DNA of 64,000 nt from Simiduia curdlanivorans (GTDB lineage Bacteria; Pseudomonadota; Gammaproteobacteria; Pseudomonadales; Cellvibrionaceae): positions 2,653,001 to 2,717,000 of the forward strand of contig NZ_JAUFQG010000004.1 in NCBI RefSeq assembly GCF_030409605.1, written 5' to 3'. Numbering within the stretch: position 1 is the first letter of the stretch; the number at the start of each line of letters is the position of its first letter. The position numbers and the translations under genes are program-made. Positions 9,258 through 17,307 of the stretch are shown one piece after another. Below the pieces are notes generated by a model that was not told where the DNA came from, did no database searches, and worked only from the letters and a program-made list of their open reading frames with translations.

Positions 9258-9638
9258 ATGTTTAGCCATGTCATGTTGGGTGCAAATGATATTCAAGAAT
9301 CGAAAAAGTTTTACGACGCAATATTGGGCGCTATGGGTTACAAGCCCGGTGTGATTGATGATAAGGGGCGCTGCTTTTATTTTACCAAGACCGGTGTGTT
9401 TGCCATTAGCAAACCCATCAATGGTGAGCCGGCTTGTAGCGGCAATGGCAGCACCATTGGCTTTTCCGCTAAAGATCCAGCTCAAGCCGATGCTTGGCAT
9501 GCCGCCGGTTTAGCCAATGGCGGTAGCGCCTGCGAAGCGGCCCCGGGGGTTCGGGAAGGTGCAGGGGGTAAACTGTATTTGGCTTATTTGCGCGATCCTG
9601 CTGGCAATAAAATATGCGCGCTCTACCGAGTTGAATAA
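9258..9638 (+). CDS. VOC (glyoxalase/bleomycin-resistance) family protein
   Basis: A 126-residue single-domain protein with the VOC fold signature: N-terminal FSHVMLGANDIQESKKFYDA and C-terminal AYLRDPAGNKICALY. The family includes metal-dependent lyases, dioxygenases and resistance proteins, and the substrate cannot be read from sequence. AAAGAGAG precedes ATG 9258. A perfect hairpin with a T tract 90 bases downstream ends the transcript. Confidence 0.85.
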   Translation: MFSHVMLGANDIQESKKFYDAILGAMGYKPGVIDDKGRCFYFTKTGVFAISKPINGEPACSGNGSTIGFSAKDPAQADAWHAAGLANGGSACEAAPGVREGAGGKLYLAYLRDPAGNKICALYRVE

Positions 9639-9730
9639 ATTCCGAGTAGAACAGAGTCGAATCAAACAGAGATGCATGGGGGCATAGCCGCCAGATGATT
9701 CGGCAATAGGGCGCGAATTAAGTCCGCTAA

Positions 9731-9767
9731 TCGGGCAGTTTACCTAGGTGAACTGCCCGATTTTTTT
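9731..9767 (+). terminator. Rho-independent terminator after the VOC gene
   Basis: A perfect 10-bp stem (TCGGGCAGTT at 9731-9740 with AACTGCCCGA at 9751-9760), a 10-base loop and seven T residues at 9761-9767. It serves the + strand gene upstream. The other orientation has no T tract, so it is not a good terminator for the convergent methyltransferase gene. Confidence 0.85.
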
Positions 9768-9773
9768 AGTTCG

Positions 9774-10553
9774 TTATAATTGCGATCGAAAGGCCAACAA
9801 ACTTGCGGTAACCGCCACGTTTAACGATTCCACGCCGTTGCTCATGGGTATTTTCAAATGCTGATTACACAGCTTACCTATCTCTTCTGAAACCCCGTTG
9901 GTTTCATTGCCCATGACATAAATCGCCGCACCCTGCGGGTTGAAGTCTTTCACGCTCATGTGCGCGTGAGACGACAGCGCACATATCTGCGCGCCCTTGG
10001 TTTTAAATTGCTCCAGCGTTTCAGACAAATTATCACAGCGAATAATCGGGCAGCGAAACAGCGCGCCGGCGCTGGCTTTTATCACCAGTGGATCAATTTG
10101 AGCGCCACCTTTGGTGGGCAGCAACAAACCGGCAATACCGCTGGCCGCCACCGAGCGAATAATCATGCCCAAGTTTTGTGGGTTGGTGATGCCATCGAGT
10201 GCGATGAGCTCAAACTGACTCGGCAAGTTCTGTAAAAAATCATCGGCCTGTTGATAGCCGTGCAGAATTAAATCCACGGCTATGCCTTGGTCTTGCTTGG
10301 CGTTTTTAGAAATGCGCGATAGGGCCTGCTTGCTGTGGTAACAAATTTCCGCACCTTGCTGTTCGGCGATGCGAATAATGTCATCCAGCACGGCGGCAGG
10401 TTTATTGCTGTCGGCCAAGTGCAGCCGGTGAATTTCGATGCCCGGTTGTTGCAGTGCTTCCTGCACTGGCTTGCGGCCATAGATGGTCAGCAGCTTGTCA
10501 AAAAATTTGCGCTTCTGCTTGTAGGCTTCGGAGTCTTGCTGTTTCTGAGTCAT
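9774..10553 (-). CDS. TrmH/SpoU family RNA 2'-O-methyltransferase (RlmB-like)
   Basis: A 259-residue SPOUT methyltransferase. A substrate-binding N-terminal domain (about 21-100, starting IYGRKPVQEAL) precedes the knotted catalytic domain. Motif 1 is NPQNLGMIIRS (124-134), motif 2 is VMGNETNGVS (213-222) and motif 3 is IPMSNGVESLNVAVTAS (235-251). It resembles RlmB, which methylates a guanosine in 23S rRNA, but the usual GNEGxG of motif 2 reads GNETNG, so the exact target is uncertain. The start is at 10553. Confidence 0.85.
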   Translation of the reverse strand: MTQKQQDSEAYKQKRKFFDKLLTIYGRKPVQEALQQPGIEIHRLHLADSNKPAAVLDDIIRIAEQQGAEICYHSKQALSRISKNAKQDQGIAVDLILHGYQQADDFLQNLPSQFELIALDGITNPQNLGMIIRSVAASGIAGLLLPTKGGAQIDPLVIKASAGALFRCPIIRCDNLSETLEQFKTKGAQICALSSHAHMSVKDFNPQGAAIYVMGNETNGVSEEIGKLCNQHLKIPMSNGVESLNVAVTASLLAFRSQL

Positions 10554-10598
10554 GGGCTGTGTCGATATTTATGAGGGCTTTGGGCTGGTTTATGCTTG

Positions 10599-11483
10599 TT
10601 AGGTTTGCGCAGGCTTAATCCTAAGCAGCGCTTTCAGGGCGCTGAGTCGACCGGGTGGCTGCGCTTGCGTCTCGGCAATGTCTAAGGTTGCACGGGCTAA
10701 CGCATGATACAGGTCTCGATCTTGGCTGGCATCGCTAAGATGCGCCAATGCGCCTAAGTGACTCGCGACAGTTTCTGTATCGCCACGGCTTATGGGGCCG
10801 GTGAGGCTCGCGCGGCCGCCGTGGTTAAACAGATTGTCGAGCGCGTTTTGCGCCAGTGGTTTGAGCAGGGCGCGGCTTTGCGCTTCATTCAAGCCCGCTT
10901 TTTGCGCGAGTCGTACGGCTTGATCGAGTAGCGTGACGAGGTGATTGCTGGCGGTGACTGTAGCGGCGTGGTAGCACGGCTTTGCTGCGGCATTAATGGC
11001 CAACCACTGACCGCCGATGGCGGTAAATAGATGTTTAGCCAGTTTGAGAGCGGCCTCATCGCCTTCGGCGGTGCAATAGCTGCCACTAAATTGTGCGAGA
11101 GACGTTTCCGGATTGGCAAATGAATGCACGGGGTGAACGCTCGCCGCCGAGCCAAAAGTGCCTAGGGCTTGACTGCTGCTATTGCCGGAGCAATGCAGGA
11201 GTAGGCCATTGTTTGGCAGCGCGGCATCGGCGGCAATTTTTTTGGCCGCTTGTTCGATCGAATCATCGGGGCAGGTGATTAACCAAATATCGGCAAGGTG
11301 CAGACTTTCGCTGCTGCTGCGCGCTGTGCCGGCGCCAATAAATGCCACCGCCTGTTGCGCACTGTCACGGCTTTGGCAAACCACATCGGCAAGGCTGACG
11401 AGCTTCCTGTCTACCCACAGGCGACCCAGCGTTTTGCCAACTTTACCGGCGCCGTAAATGGCGAGCGTGGGAATGTGTGTCAT
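10599..11483 (-). CDS. DUF2520/Rossmann-like domain protein
   Basis: A 294-residue protein with an N-terminal NAD(P)-binding Rossmann fold (GAGKVG at residues 11-16) and a C-terminal helical DUF2520 domain. The fold combination resembles ketopantoate-reductase or 6-phosphogluconate-dehydrogenase-like oxidoreductases. No substrate is established for this family to my knowledge. It lies 45 bases downstream, on its own strand, of the CBS gene's terminator and ends 45 bases before the methyltransferase start. Confidence 0.78.
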   Translation of the reverse strand: MTHIPTLAIYGAGKVGKTLGRLWVDRKLVSLADVVCQSRDSAQQAVAFIGAGTARSSSESLHLADIWLITCPDDSIEQAAKKIAADAALPNNGLLLHCSGNSSSQALGTFGSAASVHPVHSFANPETSLAQFSGSYCTAEGDEAALKLAKHLFTAIGGQWLAINAAAKPCYHAATVTASNHLVTLLDQAVRLAQKAGLNEAQSRALLKPLAQNALDNLFNHGGRASLTGPISRGDTETVASHLGALAHLSDASQDRDLYHALARATLDIAETQAQPPGRLSALKALLRIKPAQT

Positions 11484-11532
11484 GGTGGCTGCGCGGTTAT
11501 TCTCAGTGAGTATTTAATATATCGAAGGCAAT

Positions 11533-11558
11533 AAAATAAAAAGGCGCACCGCGTGCGC
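11533..11558 (-). terminator. Terminator downstream of the CBS-domain gene
   Basis: GGCGCAC at 11542-11548 pairs with GTGCGCC at 11552-11558 around a three-base loop. Read on the minus strand it is followed by a T-rich run (complement of 11531-11541). It lies just after the CBS gene stop. Confidence 0.7.
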
Positions 11559-11579
11559 CGAATGTGCTAGCGACGGCGT

Positions 11580-11999
11580 CTAGCTTGGTTTGCGAAGATA
11601 GCAGTCTTCATCGTTATCCAACAGGGCGCGCAACACATGCTGCCGGCTAAAGAGCCCGACGATTTTGCCGTTATCAATCACCGGGTAGTTCTTTGGTTTG
11701 CTGGCCAGCATGGTTTGCGCCATTTCGACAATACTGGTGGTGGGCGTAACGGTCAGCACCTCTTTGTGCATCACCTTGGTGACACTGCCAGGCTCCTCGC
11801 AGTAGAAGGCGTCATTGAGCATTTCTTTGATGCAATCCTGCTCAGACACAAAACCAACTAGGGCGCCGCCGGCACTCACGACAGGCGCGCCAATAACGTT
11901 GTGGCCAATAAGTTTAGACACAACCGCGCGTATATTGTCTTGATCGCTCACCAATAGCGGTTGGCGATTCATATAGTCTTGTACCAATATCGATTGCAT
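11580..11999 (-). CDS. Tandem CBS-domain protein
   Basis: A 139-residue protein made only of two CBS domains (about residues 8-62 and 73-132). The first begins VQDYMNRQPLLVSDQDNIR and the second begins VTKVMHKEVLTVTP. CBS pairs bind adenine nucleotides and usually regulate a partner, but no partner domain is present. AGGAGC lies just upstream of the start on the minus strand. It stands alone between a terminator and a repeat-bearing gap. Confidence 0.85.
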   Translation of the reverse strand: MQSILVQDYMNRQPLLVSDQDNIRAVVSKLIGHNVIGAPVVSAGGALVGFVSEQDCIKEMLNDAFYCEEPGSVTKVMHKEVLTVTPTTSIVEMAQTMLASKPKNYPVIDNGKIVGLFSRQHVLRALLDNDEDCYLRKPS

Positions 12000-12046
12000 A
12001 AGGGGCTCCTCGTCGAAACTTGTTACCTAAAGACTAGCAGGCTGTG

Positions 12047-12119
12047 GGGTAAATAGCTGCAAGCCGTGAGGCGGGAGCCGCCCCCAAAAGCTACAAGCCG
12101 CAAGCTAGAAGGCCGTGCT
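12047..12119. repeat. Short AGCT/CAAGC-rich intergenic repeat
   Basis: The gap between pdxJ and the CBS gene is filled with alternating words such as GCTGCAAGCC, AGCTACAAGCC and GCAAGCTAG. The same vocabulary recurs at 22909-23022 and 41441-41490, so this appears to be a member of a dispersed extragenic repeat family. No coding capacity is seen. Confidence 0.5.
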
Positions 12120-12881
12120 TCAAGCCCTGCAGGCTTTAACATAAGCCGCCATAGCTGCAGGTAAGCCCAGTGCAATGCAGTCCACCACGAAGGCGTGACC
12201 GATGGAAACTTCCAGCAGCGCCGGCACGGCTTGGCGGAAGGCGCCTAAATTGTGCAGGTTGAGGTCGTGCCCGGCGTTCACGCCGAGGCCAAGGGCAGTG
12301 GCGGCTTGGGCGGCGGCGCCAAATTGCGCGAGCAGGGCCGGCAGCTTTTCGGGATGCTGTTTGAAAGCCTCGGCAAAGGGGCCGGTATAGAGTTCAATGC
12401 GATCGGCGCCGAGCTTTGCCGCAAGTTCGATTTGGCTAATATCCGGGTCCATGAACAAGCTGACGCGCATGCCCTGATCTTTTAGTCGGGCGATGATCGG
12501 CGCTAGCTTGGCGCCGCTTTGGGTCAAGTCGAAGCCGTGATCGGAGGTCAGTTGAGCGTCGCTGTCTGGCACTAGGGTGCATTGGTCCGGTTTGCTGGCT
12601 GCCACCAGATCCATAAAGCCCGGGTAGCTACCCATGGCTGGGGCGAAAGGGTTGCCCTCAACGTTAAATTCAACCTGTTTAACGCCGGCCACCAGTTCCG
12701 CCAGCGCCGGCACATCGCTGGCGCGAATATGGCGCTGGTCGGGCCGCGGGTGCACGGTGATGCCGTCGGCGCCGTGGTCAATGCAGGCCTGCGCATGCGC
12801 GCAAACATCGGGGAAGTTGCCCTCGCGCGAATTACGGATCAAGGCAATTTTATTTAGGTTGATGCTCAGTGCAGTTTTCAC
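12120..12881 (-). CDS. pdxJ: Pyridoxine 5'-phosphate synthase PdxJ
   Basis: A 253-residue TIM-barrel enzyme. It condenses 1-deoxy-D-xylulose 5-phosphate with 3-amino-2-oxopropyl phosphate in vitamin B6 synthesis. Family signatures are LSINLNKIALIRNSREGNFP at the N-terminus, GITVHPRPDQRHI near residue 40, EFNVEGNP near 73 and GLGVNAGHDLN near 200. The length matches the family. Here it is not in the era-recO operon found in many relatives; a cyclophilin gene lies upstream on the same strand. Confidence 0.95.
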   Translation of the reverse strand: MKTALSINLNKIALIRNSREGNFPDVCAHAQACIDHGADGITVHPRPDQRHIRASDVPALAELVAGVKQVEFNVEGNPFAPAMGSYPGFMDLVAASKPDQCTLVPDSDAQLTSDHGFDLTQSGAKLAPIIARLKDQGMRVSLFMDPDISQIELAAKLGADRIELYTGPFAEAFKQHPEKLPALLAQFGAAAQAATALGLGVNAGHDLNLHNLGAFRQAVPALLEVSIGHAFVVDCIALGLPAAMAAYVKACRA

Positions 12882-12917
12882 GGTTACTCACAAATGGCTT
12901 GAGGCTGTGTGGCGCGG

Positions 12918-13478
12918 TTAAAGGCGGCTGGCTTTAATGATGCGAATGGGGTTGTTTGGCGCCTCGGGGTAGGCGCGAAATTGACCGCGCGGCTGCCGGG
13001 TAATGGCGTCAACCACATCAATGCCTTTAATCACCTTGGCAAACACGGCATAGCCGGGCATGCTCTTTTGTGGGTCTAAATGCGGGTTGCCGCGCACGTT
13101 AACGTTGATAAAAAATTGCGAGGTGGCCGAGTCTGGGTGCGAGGTGCGCGCCATAGACAGGGTGCCGTAGTTGTTGAGTAAACCGTTATTGGATTCATTC
13201 GCAATGGGGTCGCGCGTGGCTTTGGAGACGAAGTCAAAGGTCATGCCGCCACCTTGCACCACAAAGCCGGGAATTACGCGGTGAAAAATGGTGCCGTTGT
13301 AAAAACCTTGGTCCACATAGGTGAGAAAGTTTGCCGCGGTTATTGGCGCTTTATCGCTAAACACCTCGAGCACAATAACCCCTAAATCTGTGTCCAATTG
13401 CACTTTCGGATTGGCCGCCAAGGCGGGCAGGGTAAGGCTTAGCAAAGCAAGTGCAAAGAGTATTTTTTTCAGGTTCAT
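12918..13478 (-). CDS. Periplasmic peptidyl-prolyl cis-trans isomerase (cyclophilin)
   Basis: A 186-residue protein with a signal peptide (MNLKKILFALALLSLTLPALA) followed by a complete cyclophilin domain: IFHRVIPGFVVQGGG, SMARTSHPDSATSQFFIN and the closing YAVFAKVIKGIDVVDAI. It resembles PpiA and should speed proline isomerisation in the periplasm. ATG at 13478 gives a clean signal peptide; an in-frame ATG at 13490 would add four residues. Neither start has a strong ribosome-binding site. Confidence 0.9.
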   Translation of the reverse strand: MNLKKILFALALLSLTLPALAANPKVQLDTDLGVIVLEVFSDKAPITAANFLTYVDQGFYNGTIFHRVIPGFVVQGGGMTFDFVSKATRDPIANESNNGLLNNYGTLSMARTSHPDSATSQFFINVNVRGNPHLDPQKSMPGYAVFAKVIKGIDVVDAITRQPRGQFRAYPEAPNNPIRIIKASRL

Positions 13479-13553
13479 AGGTAGGTCCATGACAAGCGAA
13501 ATCGGGTTGATGATTGACGCGCGTTATTTGGTTTCAGGTACGTAATTTTGGTT

Positions 13554-14237
13554 TTAATTGGCCCATTCCGACTTGCGCTTGCGGCCGCTTAAACCTTGCA
13601 CTATCAAGGTGAAAATCATGCCTACGCCTAAAATGCTCGCGCCGTAGATCCACTGGTTGTAGGTCTTATCTTTTTTCAGGCGCTGGTTGTCGGCCTTGAT
13701 AATATCCACTTCGGTTTGCAGCATTTGATGTTTTTCGAGCAAGGTTTGGTGCCGTTGATTCAAGTCAATGGCACTGGCTGACACTTGTTTAACAGTGGCG
13801 AGCTCCTGTGCCAGTGCATCGCGCTGTTCAGTCAGGCTGGAAATGTTGTTAATGGCGCTGCTCTTGTCGCCGCTTAATTCGCGGTAATCCTTTTGCAGGT
13901 TGGCGTAGTTGGTTTTCAGTTTGTCTAACTCTGCCAGGGTTGATTCCAGCAGCACCGAGGCGGTGGGTTCAGCTTTAATATATTGGTTTCTAATCCAGCC
14001 CTGATCGCCAGTGCGTAGCTCTACCAAGGTCCACTCTCCATCTTCGCTAACCTCAACGAATTTCACCGCCGTACCCGAGCGCAAACCCTTGTGCACAATG
14101 CGGTATTGGTTGCCTTGGCCGCTGCGCAGGGGCACAAAGAGTTCGTCTGAAATGTAGCGAGTTTCCTGCGCATGGCTGGAAACGCTGAGTAATTGTGTGG
14201 CCAGTAGTAAGCAGCACCCAGTTAGAATTTTTTTCAC
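13554..14237 (-). CDS. SH3-domain protein with coiled coil and C-terminal anchor (TIGR04211/YgiM type)
   Basis: A 227-residue protein with a signal peptide (about 1-23), a bacterial SH3 domain (about 25-93, LRSGQGNQYRIVHKGLRSG), a long coiled coil (about 97-188) and a single C-terminal membrane helix (about 194-213) followed by a basic tail. This matches the YgiM-like SH3 family of gammaproteobacteria. The function is unknown; SH3b domains commonly contact cell-wall peptides. Confidence 0.85.
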   Translation of the reverse strand: MKKILTGCCLLLATQLLSVSSHAQETRYISDELFVPLRSGQGNQYRIVHKGLRSGTAVKFVEVSEDGEWTLVELRTGDQGWIRNQYIKAEPTASVLLESTLAELDKLKTNYANLQKDYRELSGDKSSAINNISSLTEQRDALAQELATVKQVSASAIDLNQRHQTLLEKHQMLQTEVDIIKADNQRLKKDKTYNQWIYGASILGVGMIFTLIVQGLSGRKRKSEWAN

Positions 14238-14309
14238 GTGATTATCCGATCGATTAAAGTGGCTTAGTTTAAAAGTCTCGTTCGCGCTAGCGTGGGAATT
14301 AGGTCACGC

Positions 14310-14609
14310 TTAAGGTAAAACTTTTTTAAACGGCTTTACCTTTACGCTGGCATAAACACCGGCGGCAATATAGGGGTCAGTATCGGCCCATTGTTGGGCC
14401 GCGGCAAGGCTGGAAAATTCAGCCACGATTAAACTGCCTGAAAAACCGGCAGCACCTGGGTCTTCAGCGTCTATGGCGGGGCAGGGGCCGGCCAGAACGA
14501 GGCGGCCATCGTTTTGCAGTGCTACCAAGCGTTCGATATGGGCAGGCCGTGCGGTTTGGCGCAGTGGTGTGGAATTAGGTACATCTTCACTGATAATCGC
14601 GTAGAGCAT
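14310..14609 (-). CDS. YciI family protein
   Basis: A 99-residue protein of the YciI fold (dimeric alpha-beta barrel), beginning [13 protein letters not shown] and containing the conserved [17 protein letters not shown] segment and a His in PAHIERL. Family members are small putative enzymes of unknown substrate. It neighbours the VC0807-type membrane protein; yciI is likewise close to septation-protein genes in other gammaproteobacteria. Confidence 0.85.
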   Translation of the reverse strand: MLYAIISEDVPNSTPLRQTARPAHIERLVALQNDGRLVLAGPCPAIDAEDPGAAGFSGSLIVAEFSSLAAAQQWADTDPYIAAGVYASVKVKPFKKVLP

Positions 14610-14667
14610 GGTGCGTCCTTAATATGACCGAATTGCCTTGTTACCTTGTTGCAAACAACGCTCGAAT

Positions 14668-15405
14668 TTAAGCCTCGTGCATGATGTCTTCAAGGTTTAG
14701 GTGGGTCAGTTTTTTAATGTTACTGAAAAGATAAAACAGTGTGAATATCATGATCGCCATGGCCGGCAGCGCGATAACCGGGTAGCTCAGCGCCGTCATT
14801 TTACCCAGCTCTTCATTAAAGGCGGCGGTGCCGGGTGCGCTCACGACAATCCATTTTGCCAACACATAGTTCAACACCGAGCTAAGCGCGAAGGAACTGG
14901 CCAGCAGGTAGGTGGCATTTCTCAGTACCGCTTCGAAGGCCATGTGGTTGCCAAATTCGTCCAGCGCGTGATTGACCACATCCACCTTAATGATTTGATC
15001 GTTGTAGAGAAAGGTGCGCACCAAAGGGAATTTGGTTTTTAACGAGAATAGGGTTGCCAAGCCTAACAGACCGGGAATGGCGGCCTCCTTGATGGCGATG
15101 TATTTGGGGTCTAATTCGAGCAGGCTAATGCCGCCGGTGAGCAGCACGCTAACCACGCCGAGGGCCGAGAAGAAGTTAAATTTGCCGCGCTGATAAAAAT
15201 CTCTGGCACCGTAAATAATCGGGAAGGCGAGCGCGATAATCAGACCCAATTTTGTGCCTAGCCACTCGTCGTTGCTTAATTTGGTCAGGATTAAGGTTGG
15301 GATGATGATGTTGAACAGTAGGTTGATCAACATACTTTCGCGCTTGGGTTTTGCGTCTGTCCCGTTAGGTGATTGTGGCTCAACGTCGTTTTGTGCTTGG
15401 GTCAT
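14668..15405 (-). CDS. VC0807 family integral membrane protein
   Basis: A 245-residue protein with a polar N-terminus (1-25) and about six hydrophobic segments. The phrase INLLFNIIIPTLILTKLSND and the arrangement resemble the intracellular septation protein A-related VC0807 family. No catalytic motif is seen. It is divergent from the PHP gene, whose start lies only about 20-70 bases away, so their promoters must overlap. Confidence 0.75.
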   Translation of the reverse strand: MTQAQNDVEPQSPNGTDAKPKRESMLINLLFNIIIPTLILTKLSNDEWLGTKLGLIIALAFPIIYGARDFYQRGKFNFFSALGVVSVLLTGGISLLELDPKYIAIKEAAIPGLLGLATLFSLKTKFPLVRTFLYNDQIIKVDVVNHALDEFGNHMAFEAVLRNATYLLASSFALSSVLNYVLAKWIVVSAPGTAAFNEELGKMTALSYPVIALPAMAIMIFTLFYLFSNIKKLTHLNLEDIMHEA

Positions 15406-15423
15406 ACGCTTCTCAATGGCAAA

Positions 15424-16338
15424 ATGGGCGCTAGGCTGAGCCCATTCGCGGTTTGGTTCAATCCCGAGGGGGCTATTATTACTCGCTTATTCGACTTGCA
15501 CACCCATACGCTGGCGTCTGACGGTATTCTAAGCGCTGAAGCGCTCTTGTCTAGGGCAAGTCTCAAGGGTGTTAATGTGTTGGCCTTAACCGACCACGAC
15601 ACACTAGACGCTATTCCTGCCGCGCGGCAGGCAGCGGCAGCTGTGGGCGTCACTTTAATCGCTGGTATAGAGGTGTCAAGTCAATGGCGCGGCCGCGGTA
15701 TCCATGTGGTGGGCTTGGCGCTAGACACGGAGGCGTCGAGTTTGCGCGAGGCCGTGGCGCAAATGGCTGAAACCCGTGAGCTCAGGGCTGTGGCCATTGC
15801 TCGTGCGCTGGCTAAGGCCGGCTTGTCGGACGAGCAGGGCATACTCGCTAAGGCGCGCGAGCAAGCCGGCTCCGGCAGTATTGGCCGGCCGCACTTCGCC
15901 CGCGCACTGGTGGCAATGGGCAAGGTCACGTCTATGAATATGGCCTTTAAGCGCTATTTGGGCAGCGGTAAGCCCGGTGATGTGAAGCAACATTTTCCCG
16001 AGCTGGCCGACGCTGTGGCGTTGATTGTGGCGGCCGGTGGCGTTGCGGTATTGGCCCATCCACTGAAATACGACCTCACTCGCACCAAACTGTGCGAGTT
16101 GATGGCCGATTTCAGGGCCGCGGGCGGCGCGGCAGTGGAGCTTATTAGCGGCTACCAAGAGCCCAAGGCGACGCAAGACTTGGCGCGCTTGATCAATCAG
16201 TTTGAACTCTGTGCTTCACAGGGTAGTGATTTTCACATGCCCGACCAACCCTGGCAGGAGTTGGGCTGCACTGGGGTTATGCCAGATAGCGTCAAACCCG
16301 TGTGGCAATTGCCCGCTATTGCGACCTTGTTGAGCTAA
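15424..16338 (+). CDS. PHP-domain phosphoesterase (RNase AM / YciV-TrpH type)
   Basis: A PHP metal-dependent phosphoesterase with LHTHTLASDG, TDHDTLDAIP, GIEVSSQWRG, LAHPLKYD and QGSDFH, the metal-binding motifs of the YciV family. E. coli YciV (RNase AM) trims rRNA 5' ends and hydrolyses 3',5'-bisnucleotides. Family members normally begin three or four residues before LHTHT. The only upstream ATG in frame, at 15424, adds about 25 residues. GAGGGG at 15466-15471 sits correctly for ATT at 15475 or 15478, so a non-canonical start is possible. The gene leads the yciO-scpA-scpB-rluB block. Confidence 0.85.
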   Translation: MGARLSPFAVWFNPEGAIITRLFDLHTHTLASDGILSAEALLSRASLKGVNVLALTDHDTLDAIPAARQAAAAVGVTLIAGIEVSSQWRGRGIHVVGLALDTEASSLREAVAQMAETRELRAVAIARALAKAGLSDEQGILAKAREQAGSGSIGRPHFARALVAMGKVTSMNMAFKRYLGSGKPGDVKQHFPELADAVALIVAAGGVAVLAHPLKYDLTRTKLCELMADFRAAGGAAVELISGYQEPKATQDLARLINQFELCASQGSDFHMPDQPWQELGCTGVMPDSVKPVWQLPAIATLLS

Positions 16339-16510
16339 CGCACTGTTTAATAAGCGTTTTTCGTTATACTGCCGGTTAGCCTAGGGCAGGCCCGCAATGG
16401 GAGCTTGGTAAGGCTGCAGAGCTCGGTTAAGGCGCTGAGCCTAAATACACCTTAGCTCGCCAATACTGGTGAGTTTTTTAGAATAAAAATATTGATGACG
16501 AGGAGGCCAA

Positions 16511-17137
16511 GTGGCCCAGTTTTTCCAGATTCACCCAGAAAACCCGCAGCACCGGTTGATCCAGCAGGCCGCGGAAATCGTGCGCAAGGGCGGTGTCATT
16601 GCCTACCCAACCGATAGCGCCTACGCCATTGGTTGCCACATTGGCGATAAAAACGCACTCGATCGCATTCGCGCGCTGCGGCAATTGGATAAAAACCATA
16701 ACTTCACCCTCATGTGTCGCGACCTATCGGAGTTGTCCAGCTACGCGAAAGTGGATAATCAGGTGTATCGGATGCTGAAAAACCACACCCCGGGCCAGTA
16801 CACCTTCATCCTCGAGGCCACCTCGGAAGTGCCTAGGCGCCTGATGCACCCCAAGCGTAAAACCATCGGTCTGCGCGTGCCCGACAACGCCATTGCCTTG
16901 GCACTATTAGAGGAAATGGGCGAGCCGCTGATGAGCGTGACCCTGCACATGCCCGGCGATGAATACCCCATGACCGACCCCTACGACATCCGCGATGGCT
17001 TGCAGCACCAGCTGGATTTGGTCATCGATGGCGGCTATTGCGGCCTCGATGTTACTACCGTGATCGACCTAACCGGCGAGGTGCCAGAACTGGTGCGCCA
17101 GGGCATCGGCGACTTTAGCCCGTTCGAGCCAGCTTAG
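16511..17137 (+). CDS. yciO: YciO/Sua5/YrdC family protein
   Basis: A 208-residue protein of the YrdC fold, which binds nucleotides and double-stranded RNA. The family includes the threonylcarbamoyl-AMP synthase used for tRNA t6A, but YciO is a paralogue of less certain role. Visible motifs are GGVIAYPTDSAYAIGCHIGD, GLRVPDN and MSVTLHMPG. GTG 16511 is supported by GAGGAGG about five bases upstream. It lies between the PHP gene and scpA, as in Pseudomonas. Confidence 0.88.
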   Translation: MAQFFQIHPENPQHRLIQQAAEIVRKGGVIAYPTDSAYAIGCHIGDKNALDRIRALRQLDKNHNFTLMCRDLSELSSYAKVDNQVYRMLKNHTPGQYTFILEATSEVPRRLMHPKRKTIGLRVPDNAIALALLEEMGEPLMSVTLHMPGDEYPMTDPYDIRDGLQHQLDLVIDGGYCGLDVTTVIDLTGEVPELVRQGIGDFSPFEPA

Positions 17138-17190
17138 CCGGCGCAGGCGGCACTGGCTGGGTTGTTTAAGCCAGCCGCTCGAGGCTTTTG

Positions 17191-17238
17191 CCCGCTTGGC
17201 CACTGCAATGATTATTCATTGCAGTGGCGCCAAACGGG
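17191..17238 (+). promoter_or_regulatory. Long hairpin between yciO and scpA
   Basis: CACTGCAATG (17201-17210) pairs perfectly with CATTGCAGTG (17217-17226) across a six-base loop. The stem extends through TTGGC/GCCAA and CCCG/CGGG with small bulges. There is no T tract, so it is not an ordinary terminator. It contains the upstream GTG candidate for scpA (17224) and may act as a processing or attenuation structure. Confidence 0.5.
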
Positions 17239-17307
17239 CTTCATAATGAGCCCCTTTTACCCACCAAGCCTGCTGAGACAGCAAACCGTGCTGAGAGTGA
17301 TGACACA

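Noticed and set aside
12202..12485. Plus-strand frames opposite pdxJ
   Set aside because: Shadows of a high-GC gene on the other strand; PdxJ motifs are unambiguous.
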